Below the pieces are notes generated by a model, which worked only from the letters and a program-made list of their open reading frames with translations, was not told where the DNA came from and searched no databases. From NCBI RefSeq assembly GCF_000195295.1, contig NC_015388.1, forward strand, positions 62,001 through 126,000: DNA of 64,000 nt, in the 5' to 3' direction. The position numbers and the translations under genes are program-made. Of the stretch, positions 14,889-23,238 are shown in pieces; within the stretch, counting starts at the first letter, position 1; each line of letters opens with the position of its first letter. This DNA comes from Desulfobacca acetoxidans DSM 11109. Its GTDB lineage: Bacteria; Desulfobacterota; Desulfobaccia; Desulfobaccales; Desulfobaccaceae.

Positions 14889-17116
14889 TTTTTCAAAACC
14901 TGGTTGAACCAGAGGATCGCCGCTTCACCTTCTTTCCGAGTGATCTCGTCTACGCTGCGACTGTGGCGAATACCGTTGCGCAGTTCCGCCAGTTGATCGA
15001 ATTTCTTAATGAGGGTCTCTTTGTTGGCAAAGATAGTTTCGAAGTTTGGCCAGAGGGCTTTGCTGGTAATGGTGTCTTGCAGCTCGCGCAAGCCGAAATA
15101 CTCCAGCTTCCCGGCCAGGGTCTGGTAATGTTCGCCATTGAGGGCGGCATTCTTCTTGAGGGCGCGGGAGAGACGGACATCAACTTTTTGGAGCACGTGA
15201 GGCGGAATTGATGATAAGTCGCCAGTGCTTGCCCCTTCTATGACTTGCCGCAACGGCAGTTCCACCTGCTCAATGGCGGCGTCAAGTTCTCTAAGCTGTG
15301 GCGTCAGGTCTAAACGTTCTTTGATGAGCAGGTTTTCAATGGCATCAATTATCGTCCGCTGGCGATCGGTAATGAAGGCCTCGAAATCTTCAGGGGTGAA
15401 CGGTTCGCGCAGGAGAATGTCAAATGCTGCCGGAGAAATAAAATGCGATTCCAAAATGGCCCGAACCGTCGCCTCACCACTTTCTCTGATCAATTCTGGC
15501 AGATAGGCGTTGGGCAGACGTCCACGGATGACAAGCCGGTTGGTTTCGGCCGTCATCGGCGTCCGGTTGAGGATTGTGTGAATAAGACCCCCCTTCACGT
15601 GTTCTGCACCCCAGGATGCTGGAACAATGTGATGGTCATCGAGATTATTATGCAAAGGGACAGTCCCTTTCATCCAATCTCGCGCCCCCTGGAGGACTAA
15701 GAGATTGAATATGCCATTATAAACTGAAGTGCCGCGCTTGGTTTCCTTGCGCAGGTCCAGGTTGCGAAATGTATTGGCAAACTCAAAGACAAAAGATGGC
15801 TCTAAAGCATCCTCATCGATCCAGGCTTTGAGGTCGATGAAATCGCGGGCAGTGGTGGATTCCACTGCGCCGGAATAGCGGTTATTGAAAACAGAGGCCC
15901 AATACCAATGTCGAATCTTGCGCTGCGCGTCAAGCTGGCGCGCCGCCGGTAGCACGTTAACGTGAGCTTGCAAGGCGGCGAAGGCCGGGAGGATTGACAC
16001 GTAGGGCAGGTAGTCCGATTTGATGGCGCCAAACTCCTGGGGATGTTGCAATACCTTAATGGCTGATTCCAGGGCTGACACTGCCTTGTTCCAAGCCTTT
16101 TCAAATTCGGCGATGTCAGCAATCAAGACCTCTTTGTAGCGACTGCCGTCTGGGTTGCGCACCTGTTTTTCCTGGCCCGGCAAGAGGAAGTAGAGGTATT
16201 TAGGCGAACAATAACCTTGGCGCAGGATCGACATGACCTGGAGGATATAGACGTTCATTCTTTCGGTATCAACGAACTCCAAACGGGGGGCGGCGTCGCG
16301 CCACATTTGTTTGAGCTTAAGACCCTTGGGTTTCAGCAAGGCGTTAACGAGGTCAAAAATGTCCAGGCGAACGCCCCGGCTATTGATCTGCGTGAAAATA
16401 TCGCAGACCTTGTCTATCTCAAGGTCTTGATCTAACTCAATATAAGATATTTGGTATTGTTCAGTAATGCCCTTGAGGTGATTGCCAAACATCCTGGCAT
16501 TTTCGACGTTTTGATTAGCAATATCGAACTTGGCGGAGTCTCCCGATGATTCAGCATCTGCGGCCTTTTTCCGCCAAAATTGCTCGTAGCCCTGGACCCA
16601 GTTCGGCAGGTCCCAACCACCTGAACCGACAACAGATAATGGGAAAATATGATTCTCAAATTGTTCCTCGGGGTTGCCGAGAATTTTCTTCCACCGTTGC
16701 GTGAGCCAATCATAGCCAAAAGCTTCGTCGTATATCTCGGCCATGAATTTTTCAATGTTTATGGTATAGATGGCTTGATTTGACCGGCTGGGAAGGTTGA
16801 TAGCGGGAGCGAGGAAAGCATAATATATTGCCGTAAGGCGTTGCTGGCCATCAAGGACGATGGATTCTGGTCGTCCATCTCCATTAAAGCCATAGATCGC
16901 TTCACAAGAAAGGGCGTCGAAGTTTTCCTTCTTACCTCTCCAAAGGAGCAGACTACCAATATAGTAGTCAAGAAAGATGGACCGCATCAGGTCCCGAATG
17001 TCCCACGGCTTCCATTCGAACTCCCGTTGGAAGTCTGGAATGACAAATCGTCCCTCTTTCAGCCTTAAGATGAGCGTGTTGAGGCTGACATGGTCAGGTT
17101 TTTGGGCGTCTTTCAT
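14885..17116 (-). CDS. DUF262/HNH protein (GmrSD-like restriction enzyme)
   Basis: A 743-aa protein. The N-terminal DUF262 domain shows 'VIPDFQREFEWKPWDIRDLM' (residues 25-44) and 'IVLDGQQRLTAIYY' (86-99); its DGQQR motif belongs to the ParB/sulfiredoxin-like NTPase fold of GmrS. An HNH-like segment 'LDDHHIVPASWG' followed by 'NRTPMTAETNR' lies near residues 490-530, corresponding to the GmrD (DUF1524) nuclease. About 200 mostly helical residues follow. GmrSD enzymes cut DNA carrying modified bases, in an NTP-dependent way. Its position between two HsdM genes, overlapping the second, suggests a composite defence locus. Confidence 0.75.
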   Translation of the reverse strand: MKDAQKPDHVSLNTLILRLKEGRFVIPDFQREFEWKPWDIRDLMRSIFLDYYIGSLLLWRGKKENFDALSCEAIYGFNGDGRPESIVLDGQQRLTAIYYAFLAPAINLPSRSNQAIYTINIEKFMAEIYDEAFGYDWLTQRWKKILGNPEEQFENHIFPLSVVGSGGWDLPNWVQGYEQFWRKKAADAESSGDSAKFDIANQNVENARMFGNHLKGITEQYQISYIELDQDLEIDKVCDIFTQINSRGVRLDIFDLVNALLKPKGLKLKQMWRDAAPRLEFVDTERMNVYILQVMSILRQGYCSPKYLYFLLPGQEKQVRNPDGSRYKEVLIADIAEFEKAWNKAVSALESAIKVLQHPQEFGAIKSDYLPYVSILPAFAALQAHVNVLPAARQLDAQRKIRHWYWASVFNNRYSGAVESTTARDFIDLKAWIDEDALEPSFVFEFANTFRNLDLRKETKRGTSVYNGIFNLLVLQGARDWMKGTVPLHNNLDDHHIVPASWGAEHVKGGLIHTILNRTPMTAETNRLVIRGRLPNAYLPELIRESGEATVRAILESHFISPAAFDILLREPFTPEDFEAFITDRQRTIIDAIENLLIKERLDLTPQLRELDAAIEQVELPLRQVIEGASTGDLSSIPPHVLQKVDVRLSRALKKNAALNGEHYQTLAGKLEYFGLRELQDTITSKALWPNFETIFANKETLIKKFDQLAELRNGIRHSRSVDEITRKEGEAAILWFNQVLKK

Positions 17117-17212
17117 GGTTAGTATAACCTTTATGTCTGAGTATTTCCGGCCTTAATTCTTTTCTCTGTGCCCTGATCGGCACAGGGTGCAATGTTCAGT
17201 AATTTTGCCCAC

Positions 17213-18712
17213 TCAGATGAGCAGGCCTTCCCTTTTCAAGAGGCCGATGAGCTTCTCTTCGGCCGCGAATGCCGCTTCGGCGCTTTGTCGCAGCCGCTGC
17301 AGGGTCTCTTCGATGGAAAGGACTTCCTGTTCAACTCTTGGTTCCACGTAGCGAGGGATGTTGAGGATATAGTCGTTGGTGGCGATCTCCTCCAGGGTAA
17401 CCACCCTGGCAATCCCCTCAACATCGGCGTAATCCCGATACCATGTATAGATGTGCGCCACATGGTCCGGGAGCAATTCATTCTGGGCACGCCCCTTCTT
17501 AAACTCTTGGGAAGCATCAATGATAAGCACTTTATTGCGGTGTTCCGGCGGCTTCCTCAGGCGAAAAATGAGGATGCAGGCAGCAAGCCCGGTACCATAG
17601 AAGAGGTTGGGTCCGAGGCCGATGACGGCTTCCAGCAGGTCCATATTCAAAAGCTTCTGGCGTATCTTGCCCTCAGCGCCCATGCGAAACAGCACCCCAT
17701 GAGGCAGCACCACCGCCATGCGCCCGGTCTTTGGGGCCATGGATTTTATCATGTGTTGCACCCAGGCGAAATCACCGCTCTTGGCCGGGGGCATACCAGC
17801 AAAATTTCTTCCGAAAGGGTCGCTGGTCCAAACTTCCTCTCCCCATTTTTCAAGCGAAAAGGGCGGATTGGCTATAACGCAGTCATAGGTGGCGAGGTTG
17901 TCGCCGGAAAAAAAGGCTGGCTGACGCAAGGTGTCGGCCCGTATGATTTTGAAATCGGCGGCGCCGTGGAGGATAAGGTTCATGCGGGCAATGGCCGAGG
18001 TGGTCAGGTTCTTTTCCTGGCCGAACAACCGGCCCCAGAGGGTGCGGACGTCACCATGGTGCTCGCGAACGTGATGAATGGCCTCCAGGAGCATCCCTCC
18101 GGTGCCGCAAGCGGGATCATAAATGGATTCGCCCTCCTGAGGGTCCAGGATGTTTACCATGAGTCGCACGACCGCGCGCGGTGTGTAGAACTCACCCGCC
18201 TTTTTATTGGTCAGATCGGCGAACTTCTTGATGAGATATTCATACGATTGACCGAGAATATCAGCCTGGGCGACAGCATTGCCCAAAGGTATCTTGGAGA
18301 AGTGCTCGATAAGGTCACGCAGCAAGGCGTCAGAGAGGCGGTCTTTGTTGGTCCACTGGGCGTCTCCAAAAATACCGTAGAGCGTCTCCGGGTTGGCAGT
18401 TTCGATGCAGCGCATGGCTGTCTGGAGGGCCTGGCCAACATTGGTGGCAACGGCCCGCACATCCCGCCAGTGGCAGTCTTCTGGGATCTGAAAGCGGTAG
18501 TTCTGGGGGAAGCGGGCGTATTCCTCATCGCCACCAGCCTCTTTCAAGGCCTCCTGATACTCTTCATCGTACACGTCGCTAAGGCGCTTAAAGAACAGCA
18601 AAGGAAACACGTACGTCTTGAAGTCGGCGGCGTCCACCGGCCCGCGCAAAATATTGGCGGCTTCCCAGAGGTGTGATTCAAGTTGCGATAAAGAAAGAGT
18701 GCTGTTGTCCAA
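17213..18712 (-). CDS. hsdM: Type I DNA methyltransferase subunit M
   Basis: A 499-aa HsdM with SAM motif DPACGTGG (199-206) and catalytic NPPF in 'CVIANPPFSLEKWG'. The start is a TTG at 18712 without a clear ribosome-binding site; no better start is in frame. It is related to, but clearly distinct from, the M half of the HsdM-HsdS fusion downstream, with the same 'ETANP..LYGIFGDAQWTNKDRL' block. It has no HsdS of its own here, so it depends on an S protein elsewhere, on the fused S domains, or is a leftover. It leads the minus-strand run toward 6106. Confidence 0.82.
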   Translation of the reverse strand: MDNSTLSLSQLESHLWEAANILRGPVDAADFKTYVFPLLFFKRLSDVYDEEYQEALKEAGGDEEYARFPQNYRFQIPEDCHWRDVRAVATNVGQALQTAMRCIETANPETLYGIFGDAQWTNKDRLSDALLRDLIEHFSKIPLGNAVAQADILGQSYEYLIKKFADLTNKKAGEFYTPRAVVRLMVNILDPQEGESIYDPACGTGGMLLEAIHHVREHHGDVRTLWGRLFGQEKNLTTSAIARMNLILHGAADFKIIRADTLRQPAFFSGDNLATYDCVIANPPFSLEKWGEEVWTSDPFGRNFAGMPPAKSGDFAWVQHMIKSMAPKTGRMAVVLPHGVLFRMGAEGKIRQKLLNMDLLEAVIGLGPNLFYGTGLAACILIFRLRKPPEHRNKVLIIDASQEFKKGRAQNELLPDHVAHIYTWYRDYADVEGIARVVTLEEIATNDYILNIPRYVEPRVEQEVLSIEETLQRLRQSAEAAFAAEEKLIGLLKREGLLI

Positions 18713-19015
18713 GAGAAAATCCGGATTGGGGTATAGTCAGTGTATCGACAGAAAGCCAGGAGGTGATAAACAATAACAGTGCCAGTTCCCGCCAATTTCA
18801 TTTCACCCGAGAACCGGTCATTTTGTCAAGGAGATTAAATTTTTCGGTTAGATCCCCCTTGAGTATTCTAGTTTTAACCGGGCCAAGCCTTTTTACATGC
18901 TCTTTATCATGGTAGGCCAGCTATCTTTTCGGCATATGTGATTAGCGATCCCGATAGATAGTTTCTCTTTCACCTTGTCTCAACGGCTAACCTGTAATCG
19001 CTAACCTGGGGCAGT
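18713..19015. other. Gene-free stretch upstream of hsdM
   Basis: About 300 bases that are richer in A+T than the flanking genes. I find no ORF, terminator or strong promoter. It separates the restriction locus from the repeat-protein gene and should hold the hsdM promoter, since nothing upstream on that strand is close. Confidence 0.4.
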
Positions 19016-19369
19016 TCACTGCTTCTTCTCCAACCGATACCTCAATCGATAATTCCCATCATACACTTTATTGCCATCAGTCCGGTATTTTAATCTGTAA
19101 TCACGGTCATAAACTTTCCCATCATCAACCCGATACCGCAGTTTATAATCCCGGTCATAAATTTTGTTGCCGTCAATCCGATATTGCTGACGGTAATCAC
19201 GGTCATAGACTTTGTCGCCCCGGATTCGATACTGGAGCCGGTAATTGTCGTCATAAATATCTACGTCTTCGGCTACGGCAGTAGGAAATATCCCAAAGAT
19301 AATTGCCAGCAGCAAAAATGTCGTCAGACCCATATAACCAGAAGAATCGGTTCGGCTTTGACTCCACAT
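19016..19369 (-). CDS. Exported protein of five 16-residue repeats
   Basis: A 117-aa protein with a signal peptide (LTTFLLLAIIFGIFPTAVA) followed by five tandem 16-residue units of the form 'VYDRDYRLKYRTDGNK'. The units differ at only a few positions and run to the last residues. The 48-base DNA period is obvious. Each unit alternates aromatic, basic and acidic residues with a 'DG' turn, which suggests a stack of beta hairpins. A second possible ATG lies at 'MGLTTFLLL'. I know no function for it. Its compact repeated design suggests a periplasmic or surface protein. Confidence 0.65.
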   Translation of the reverse strand: MWSQSRTDSSGYMGLTTFLLLAIIFGIFPTAVAEDVDIYDDNYRLQYRIRGDKVYDRDYRQQYRIDGNKIYDRDYKLRYRVDDGKVYDRDYRLKYRTDGNKVYDGNYRLRYRLEKKQ

Positions 19370-19391
19370 AATCTTTTTTACCCCTGACTCA

Positions 19392-19826
19392 TTATCTCAC
19401 CAGGTTATGGCGTCTCCCGGAAGCCCGGCGCATAGGCCTCTCATTATTACCAGTCTTTTGACCAATATCTTTCTGAAAAAGGCTTAACTGCAAAATCTGG
19501 TTTTCGAACTCCAACCCTGCCCCAACGACATTCTCTGATTCAAGGCGAATATCCCATCCCACAGACACAGACTTTCTCCTGTCCATAGGGGATTTAGCCG
19601 CATTTGCCAGAAATTCAATTAACGCATTAAAGGAACGAGTAGTTTGTTCTTTGGAGGCCTCAACATTATTCTCCAGGGCATCCATGACATAACTTGATAC
19701 CAATTTGTGATAGAGGAGCTGGAATTTGTCATGTTGCCCTAAAAATTCGACACCGGCTATCTTGCCATCAATAAACACTGCCAGGCCCATTTGCTTATCC
19801 ACCAGGGAAAAGTTTTTTAGACTCAA
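19392..19826 (-). pseudogene. 5'-truncated ARPP-1-like protein
   Basis: An open frame of 144 codons. 'MGLAVFIDGKIAGVEFLGQH' followed by 'LLYHKLVSSYVMDALE' matches the core of ARPP-1 domain proteins, which are normally about 300 aa. The only available start is a TTG (19826), directly after an in-frame TAG, and the IS1634-type element begins within a few tens of bases upstream. The N-terminal half is absent on both sides of the element, so the gene is a remnant. The family assignment is from memory of its motif and is moderate. Confidence 0.5.
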
Positions 19827-19859
19827 GTTCTACAGTCAACTTTGTGAAATATAGTTAAT

Positions 19860-21473
19860 TCAATTGGTTATATGGGCGCGAGTGTCCTTTGGCACCACAC
19901 TATTTTCTTTGGGACGAACTGGCGCAGGTATTTTGACGCCCACAGCCTGAAGGACCTTGCCGGCACACCCTTGAAGGGCAGTACGCAAGAAGTACAACTG
20001 GTCCTCCTGTCGTACCTCGACTTCTGCCAGGGCCAGAAGATCCTGGCGGATGTCGGACCAGGAGAGTTCCCAGCCACGTGACCGGAGTCGGCGCTGCAGT
20101 TCGTCGAGTAACACCAAGGCCAGAAACGAACAGAAGACATGCCCCCGAATCGTCGCATCCCACTGGTGAAAGACCGGCCGCGTGTCCAACAGGGATTTGG
20201 TGGCTCGGAAAAACCTCTCTACCAGATACAGCCGTTTATATTGCCGGGCAACTTCTGCAGCTGGCAGGGTAGTATTCGTGCAGAGCACGTATTTGCCGTC
20301 AAAACGAGCTTCTGCCTCGATTCTGGCAGGATCGAGGTGGACAGCGCCCTTCTCGATTTTCAGAAACCGACGATAACCCCGGTTGCCGATGATACCTTTG
20401 GCCCCCTGTTTGAGCCTTTCTGCTAGGGTCTTGAGGATGGCCTGACGATCGGCCGCATCTTTAGCCGCTTCCAGAGGATTCAGACAGATGATGTAGCGCC
20501 GGGACTCTACCCAGACCTCTTTTACCTTAAGATTATCAGCTACCTGCTGATAGCGACCAGGACGTCCCAGGACCTGCTCTCTAATCTCCCGCTGACGCCG
20601 CAAGCGGCCGCCCAAGATGTACTGGAGCCCGCGGTCTTGCAGTTCCTGCATGGTCGTCTGGCTGATCATGCCCCGATCTGCTACCCAACAGACCTGCTGG
20701 AGGTCGAATCGACGCCGCAGGCGATCCACCACGGGCAACAAGGCCTTGGCGTCCGAGAGGTTACCGGGCCACAATTCGCAACAGACCGGTTGACCTTCTC
20801 CGGTCAGGACGGCGCCGACGATCATCTGCCGACGATCCGGTCGATGGTCCTTGGAAAAGCCGAATTTGCCCAGGCTCTCACCACCATGACCCTCAAAGTA
20901 GATACTGGTGGTATCAAAAAAGGCCAAAGACAGTTCGGTGAACAGGTCCCGGCGGTGATGAAAGAGGGATTCCTCCACATCGTCCTTGTGATTGCCCAAC
21001 CACCGCATAGCCCGATAGAGGTGATGTAATCCCAGGTTGTCAGAGCCAGGGACCTGCACATCACGCCCCCACTTATCCGCGGCTCGATCGGAGCCAGACT
21101 CGAAGAGCCGATGCAAAACAGTCAGATAAATCGCCCGCTCTACCGAGAATTCGAAATGCCGATCTTGCAGCCGACGGCTCAATATCTGGTCCAAACCCAG
21201 TTGGCGCCACAACCGACCGAACACCAAGTCTGGACCGATCAGCTGCATGGTCCCGGCTTCCAGGCTGCCTTGACGATAGCCCTCAATCACTTGGACCTGA
21301 GTGGCAAACCGACTCAAGGATTTCAGCAGAATATCTACTTCACCATGGGCGGTCAGTTGATCGACCCGCCCCAAGGTGGCCAGGACGCGCTGCACGGTAC
21401 GTTTACCCTCGCGATGATTTTCAACGATCTGCAGATAACGGTTGGGCTCTTTGCCTTTTATCCTGACAAACAT
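19860..21473 (-). CDS. IS1634-family (IS4 group) transposase
   Basis: A 537-aa DDE transposase starting at the ATG at 21473 after GAGGAGG. The catalytic residues are recognisable in 'LAFFDTTSIYFEG' (first Asp), 'CWVADRGMIS' (second Asp) and the C-terminal YREK-like block 'YLVERFFRATKSLLDTRPVF' (Glu). The insertion domain between the second Asp and the Glu is the long beta-rich segment usual for this family. The length is normal and there is no frameshift, so the element may be active. Confidence 0.88.
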   Translation of the reverse strand: MFVRIKGKEPNRYLQIVENHREGKRTVQRVLATLGRVDQLTAHGEVDILLKSLSRFATQVQVIEGYRQGSLEAGTMQLIGPDLVFGRLWRQLGLDQILSRRLQDRHFEFSVERAIYLTVLHRLFESGSDRAADKWGRDVQVPGSDNLGLHHLYRAMRWLGNHKDDVEESLFHHRRDLFTELSLAFFDTTSIYFEGHGGESLGKFGFSKDHRPDRRQMIVGAVLTGEGQPVCCELWPGNLSDAKALLPVVDRLRRRFDLQQVCWVADRGMISQTTMQELQDRGLQYILGGRLRRQREIREQVLGRPGRYQQVADNLKVKEVWVESRRYIICLNPLEAAKDAADRQAILKTLAERLKQGAKGIIGNRGYRRFLKIEKGAVHLDPARIEAEARFDGKYVLCTNTTLPAAEVARQYKRLYLVERFFRATKSLLDTRPVFHQWDATIRGHVFCSFLALVLLDELQRRLRSRGWELSWSDIRQDLLALAEVEVRQEDQLYFLRTALQGCAGKVLQAVGVKIPAPVRPKENSVVPKDTRAHITN

Positions 21474-21500
21474 GCGGCGATCCTCCTCAAAGTCACCGCC

Positions 21501-21529
21501 ATAATGCCATTAATAGCCTTATATGTCAA
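21501..21529 (-). promoter_or_regulatory. Transposase promoter of the IS1634-type element
   Basis: Read on the minus strand: TTGACA (21524-21529), a 17-base spacer and CATTAT (21501-21506), 28 bases before the transposase start. The -35 matches 6/6 and the -10 matches 4/6. Confidence 0.5.
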
Positions 21530-21601
21530 GATAATAATGGACTATAAAAATATTATATTGGCACCGCATATTTTCAAAATTCGCCATCGGCTTATGTAAT
21601 T

Positions 21602-21622
21602 TCAAAGGGTTAAACCCTTTGA
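21602..21622. repeat. 21-base perfect palindrome
   Basis: TCAAAGGGTT-AAACCCTTTGA is a perfect inverted repeat just outside the transposase promoter. It could be an operator, an IS end structure or the IS target site. No T tract follows, so it is not a typical intrinsic terminator. Confidence 0.5.
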
Positions 21623-22088
21623 CCATATAATGACTGTAGAAGATGAGTCTTAGTAACTTTGGAAGAGTGGGAATAACGATATCCATATTTGGTCCATCCT
21701 TTTCCCAGAAATCTTTTTCCCAAGAATTTGGGTGCAGGACAATCCCTGAGAGGGATAATTCCTCTTTATCTGGGAAGGATGATACCCCTATGCGGCATAA
21801 TAGTCAAGCTTAAATTACCGTTTCCGTGTATTTTTTGAAAGTATTTAGGTGGTATATTGGAAATGTAGGGAAAAATTAAATCATTCATATGTAATATTTA
21901 TCTAAGTTATCTTTTTTATTTTTCTGGTGCGAAAACATAACCGTTAATGCCGCACCTACTTTTCGCGATATCCGATCTGCGAAAAACCTACTTCCTGTTC
22001 ATCTCCTGCCTTCCACAGATCCGCTCCGTTAACATAACTTGTAGATCAAGTTTTGGGGGGGGCTCATAAAAGACAGTAAACCAGAAAA
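21623..22088. other. Gene-free A+T-rich stretch
   Basis: About 465 bases without a credible ORF on either strand. It holds a loose inverted repeat, TTTTCCCAGA (near 21709) with TCTGGGAAGG (near 21770), and an eight-G run near 22060. I see no RNA gene. It may be decayed sequence left by past insertions. Confidence 0.4.
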
Positions 22089-22715
22089 TTATATCATCGT
22101 GGATCGACTATCTATAATTATTGGCATATCTGCAACGTTTACAAAATTAGGTAGGAATGATACTTTTTTATTTGCTTCCCCCAACTCTACAAAATGAATT
22201 AATTTTTCGTCATGATCAAGAATAACACGTAATTTCGGAAATTTTTCTTTTGTGGCTATCCCAATACCGCCGATCTTAGCTGTTGTATTAGGCTTCCAAG
22301 AATTTCTAGAGTCATAAAGTTCGAAAACTGCTTTCGACCATTCCCTATGATAACCAATCCAGTTGGACACAAAAGCCCTCATTGGCTCCGAAGTAGTTCT
22401 CCAAATACTACTTTCGGCTTCAATAAATACTTCGTTATCTTTACCAGAGGCAATTGCAATTTCAAATAGCAGAGATAGGTTCAATAACCGTTCCCGCCTT
22501 TCTTCAGGATTATTCGCAGGGAAATTTCGTAATTCGCGCACATCTAATCCACTATCATAGGCCAACCACCACAACAGACCGAGAAGGCGGGAAACATCCT
22601 CTTCCGGATCATTACCCACGGCTTCAGTAAATGACACAAAGAGCCTCTGTTTGCGGCCAAATAATGCTGTCATTGATCCATCCAAAAGTTGCTTTCTACA
22701 TTCCAAAGGCACCAA
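22089..22715 (-). CDS. Hypothetical protein, possibly 5'-truncated
   Basis: About 208 codons from a TTG/GTG start near 22715. The open frame continues about 12 codons further upstream to a TGA, with no ATG, which suggests that the original start has been lost. The sequence is soluble and mixed alpha/beta (SRLLGLLWWLAYDSGLDVRE; then 'KLRVILDHDEKLIHFVELG' near the end). No membrane segment, signal peptide or known motif is seen. Low G+C compared with the flanking IS genes hints at a different origin. Confidence 0.45.
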   Translation of the reverse strand: MVPLECRKQLLDGSMTALFGRKQRLFVSFTEAVGNDPEEDVSRLLGLLWWLAYDSGLDVRELRNFPANNPEERRERLLNLSLLFEIAIASGKDNEVFIEAESSIWRTTSEPMRAFVSNWIGYHREWSKAVFELYDSRNSWKPNTTAKIGGIGIATKEKFPKLRVILDHDEKLIHFVELGEANKKVSFLPNFVNVADMPIIIDSRSTMI

Positions 22716-22783
22716 GCTCTGGCCTCTAGCTAATTGAGGAAATCTATCCCGGATAATTCATCAAAATCCCATATACCCGGTGG

Positions 22784-22805
22784 CACAGGCTTTCCAGCCT
22801 GTGCA
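22784..22805. repeat. Short palindrome GCACAGGCT/AGCCTGTGC
   Basis: Nine-base arms with a TTCC loop, followed on the + strand by eight A residues. The hairpin lacks a U tract on the side needed for termination on either strand. It resembles the short dispersed palindromes found in many bacterial intergenic regions. Confidence 0.45.
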
Positions 22806-22880
22806 AAAAAAACAGTCTGTATTTCAGGTAAGCCTGTTAATCTATGGCATTAAAATGAGTTAGCTATCTTTTTCAAAATA

Positions 22881-23126
22881 TCATGAATAAAGCGGGCTAT
22901 AATCCTGTGCCCTGACTTCCCGCATTACAGCAAGAATTGCTAAGAGTTTTTCTACCGGTCTATATATTGGTGCATTATCCTCACTAATTTCAAAATTTTT
23001 AAGCATTCTACTTATAAGTGTTTTAATTTTTCGCTGAATTATCTTGATATCGTCAATCTTTGGAATTACAACCGGGGAGCTCTCTTCTTCCTTACCGATT
23101 TGTTCTTCCTCATTAATGTCGATCAT
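22881..23126 (-). CDS. Small hypothetical protein beside IS21
   Basis: An 81-aa ORF from the ATG at 23126 (MIDINEEEQIGKEEE). The longer frame runs into the IS21 end and is artificial. The N-terminus is acidic, then 'DDIKIIQRKIKTLISRML' forms an amphipathic helix and the C-terminus is 'AILAVMREVRAQDYSPLYS'. Rejoining the IS21 flanks puts a TGA just upstream of this frame, so the ORF could be intact at this size. No function is recognised and the ribosome-binding site is poor. Confidence 0.3.
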   Translation of the reverse strand: MIDINEEEQIGKEEESSPVVIPKIDDIKIIQRKIKTLISRMLKNFEISEDNAPIYRPVEKLLAILAVMREVRAQDYSPLYS

Positions 23127-23238
23127 CTCCAGTGAAGATCTACACTGAAAACTGACCCCCAATCGCCGTTGAAAATTGACCCCCTCAGAGATAAACCGAT
23201 GCCAGCTTATGGCGTCGGAGGTGAGGAGGGTGATTTCT

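Larger units (their letters stand above)
19840..21610 (-). mobile_element. IS1634-family insertion sequence (ends approximate)
   Basis: One transposase gene with its own promoter fills the element. I could not find convincing terminal inverted repeats or a target duplication. The limits are set by the transposase stop (19860) on the left and by the AT-rich segment carrying the promoter on the right, so they may be off by tens of bases. The element separates the ARPP-1-like remnant from a long gene-poor stretch. Confidence 0.6.

Noticed and set aside
13941-14996. 351-codon + strand open frame
   Set aside because: Antisense to the HsdM-HsdS fusion and the end of the GmrSD-like gene; the sense frames have clear catalytic motifs.
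17192-18676. 494-codon + strand open frame
   Set aside because: Antisense shadow of hsdM; the sense strand holds the DPACGTGG and NPPF motifs.
22784-22813. Intrinsic terminator (hairpin plus eight A on the + strand)
   Set aside because: A minus-strand transcript would have the U run before the stem, not after it, and a + strand transcript would have A residues; neither terminates.
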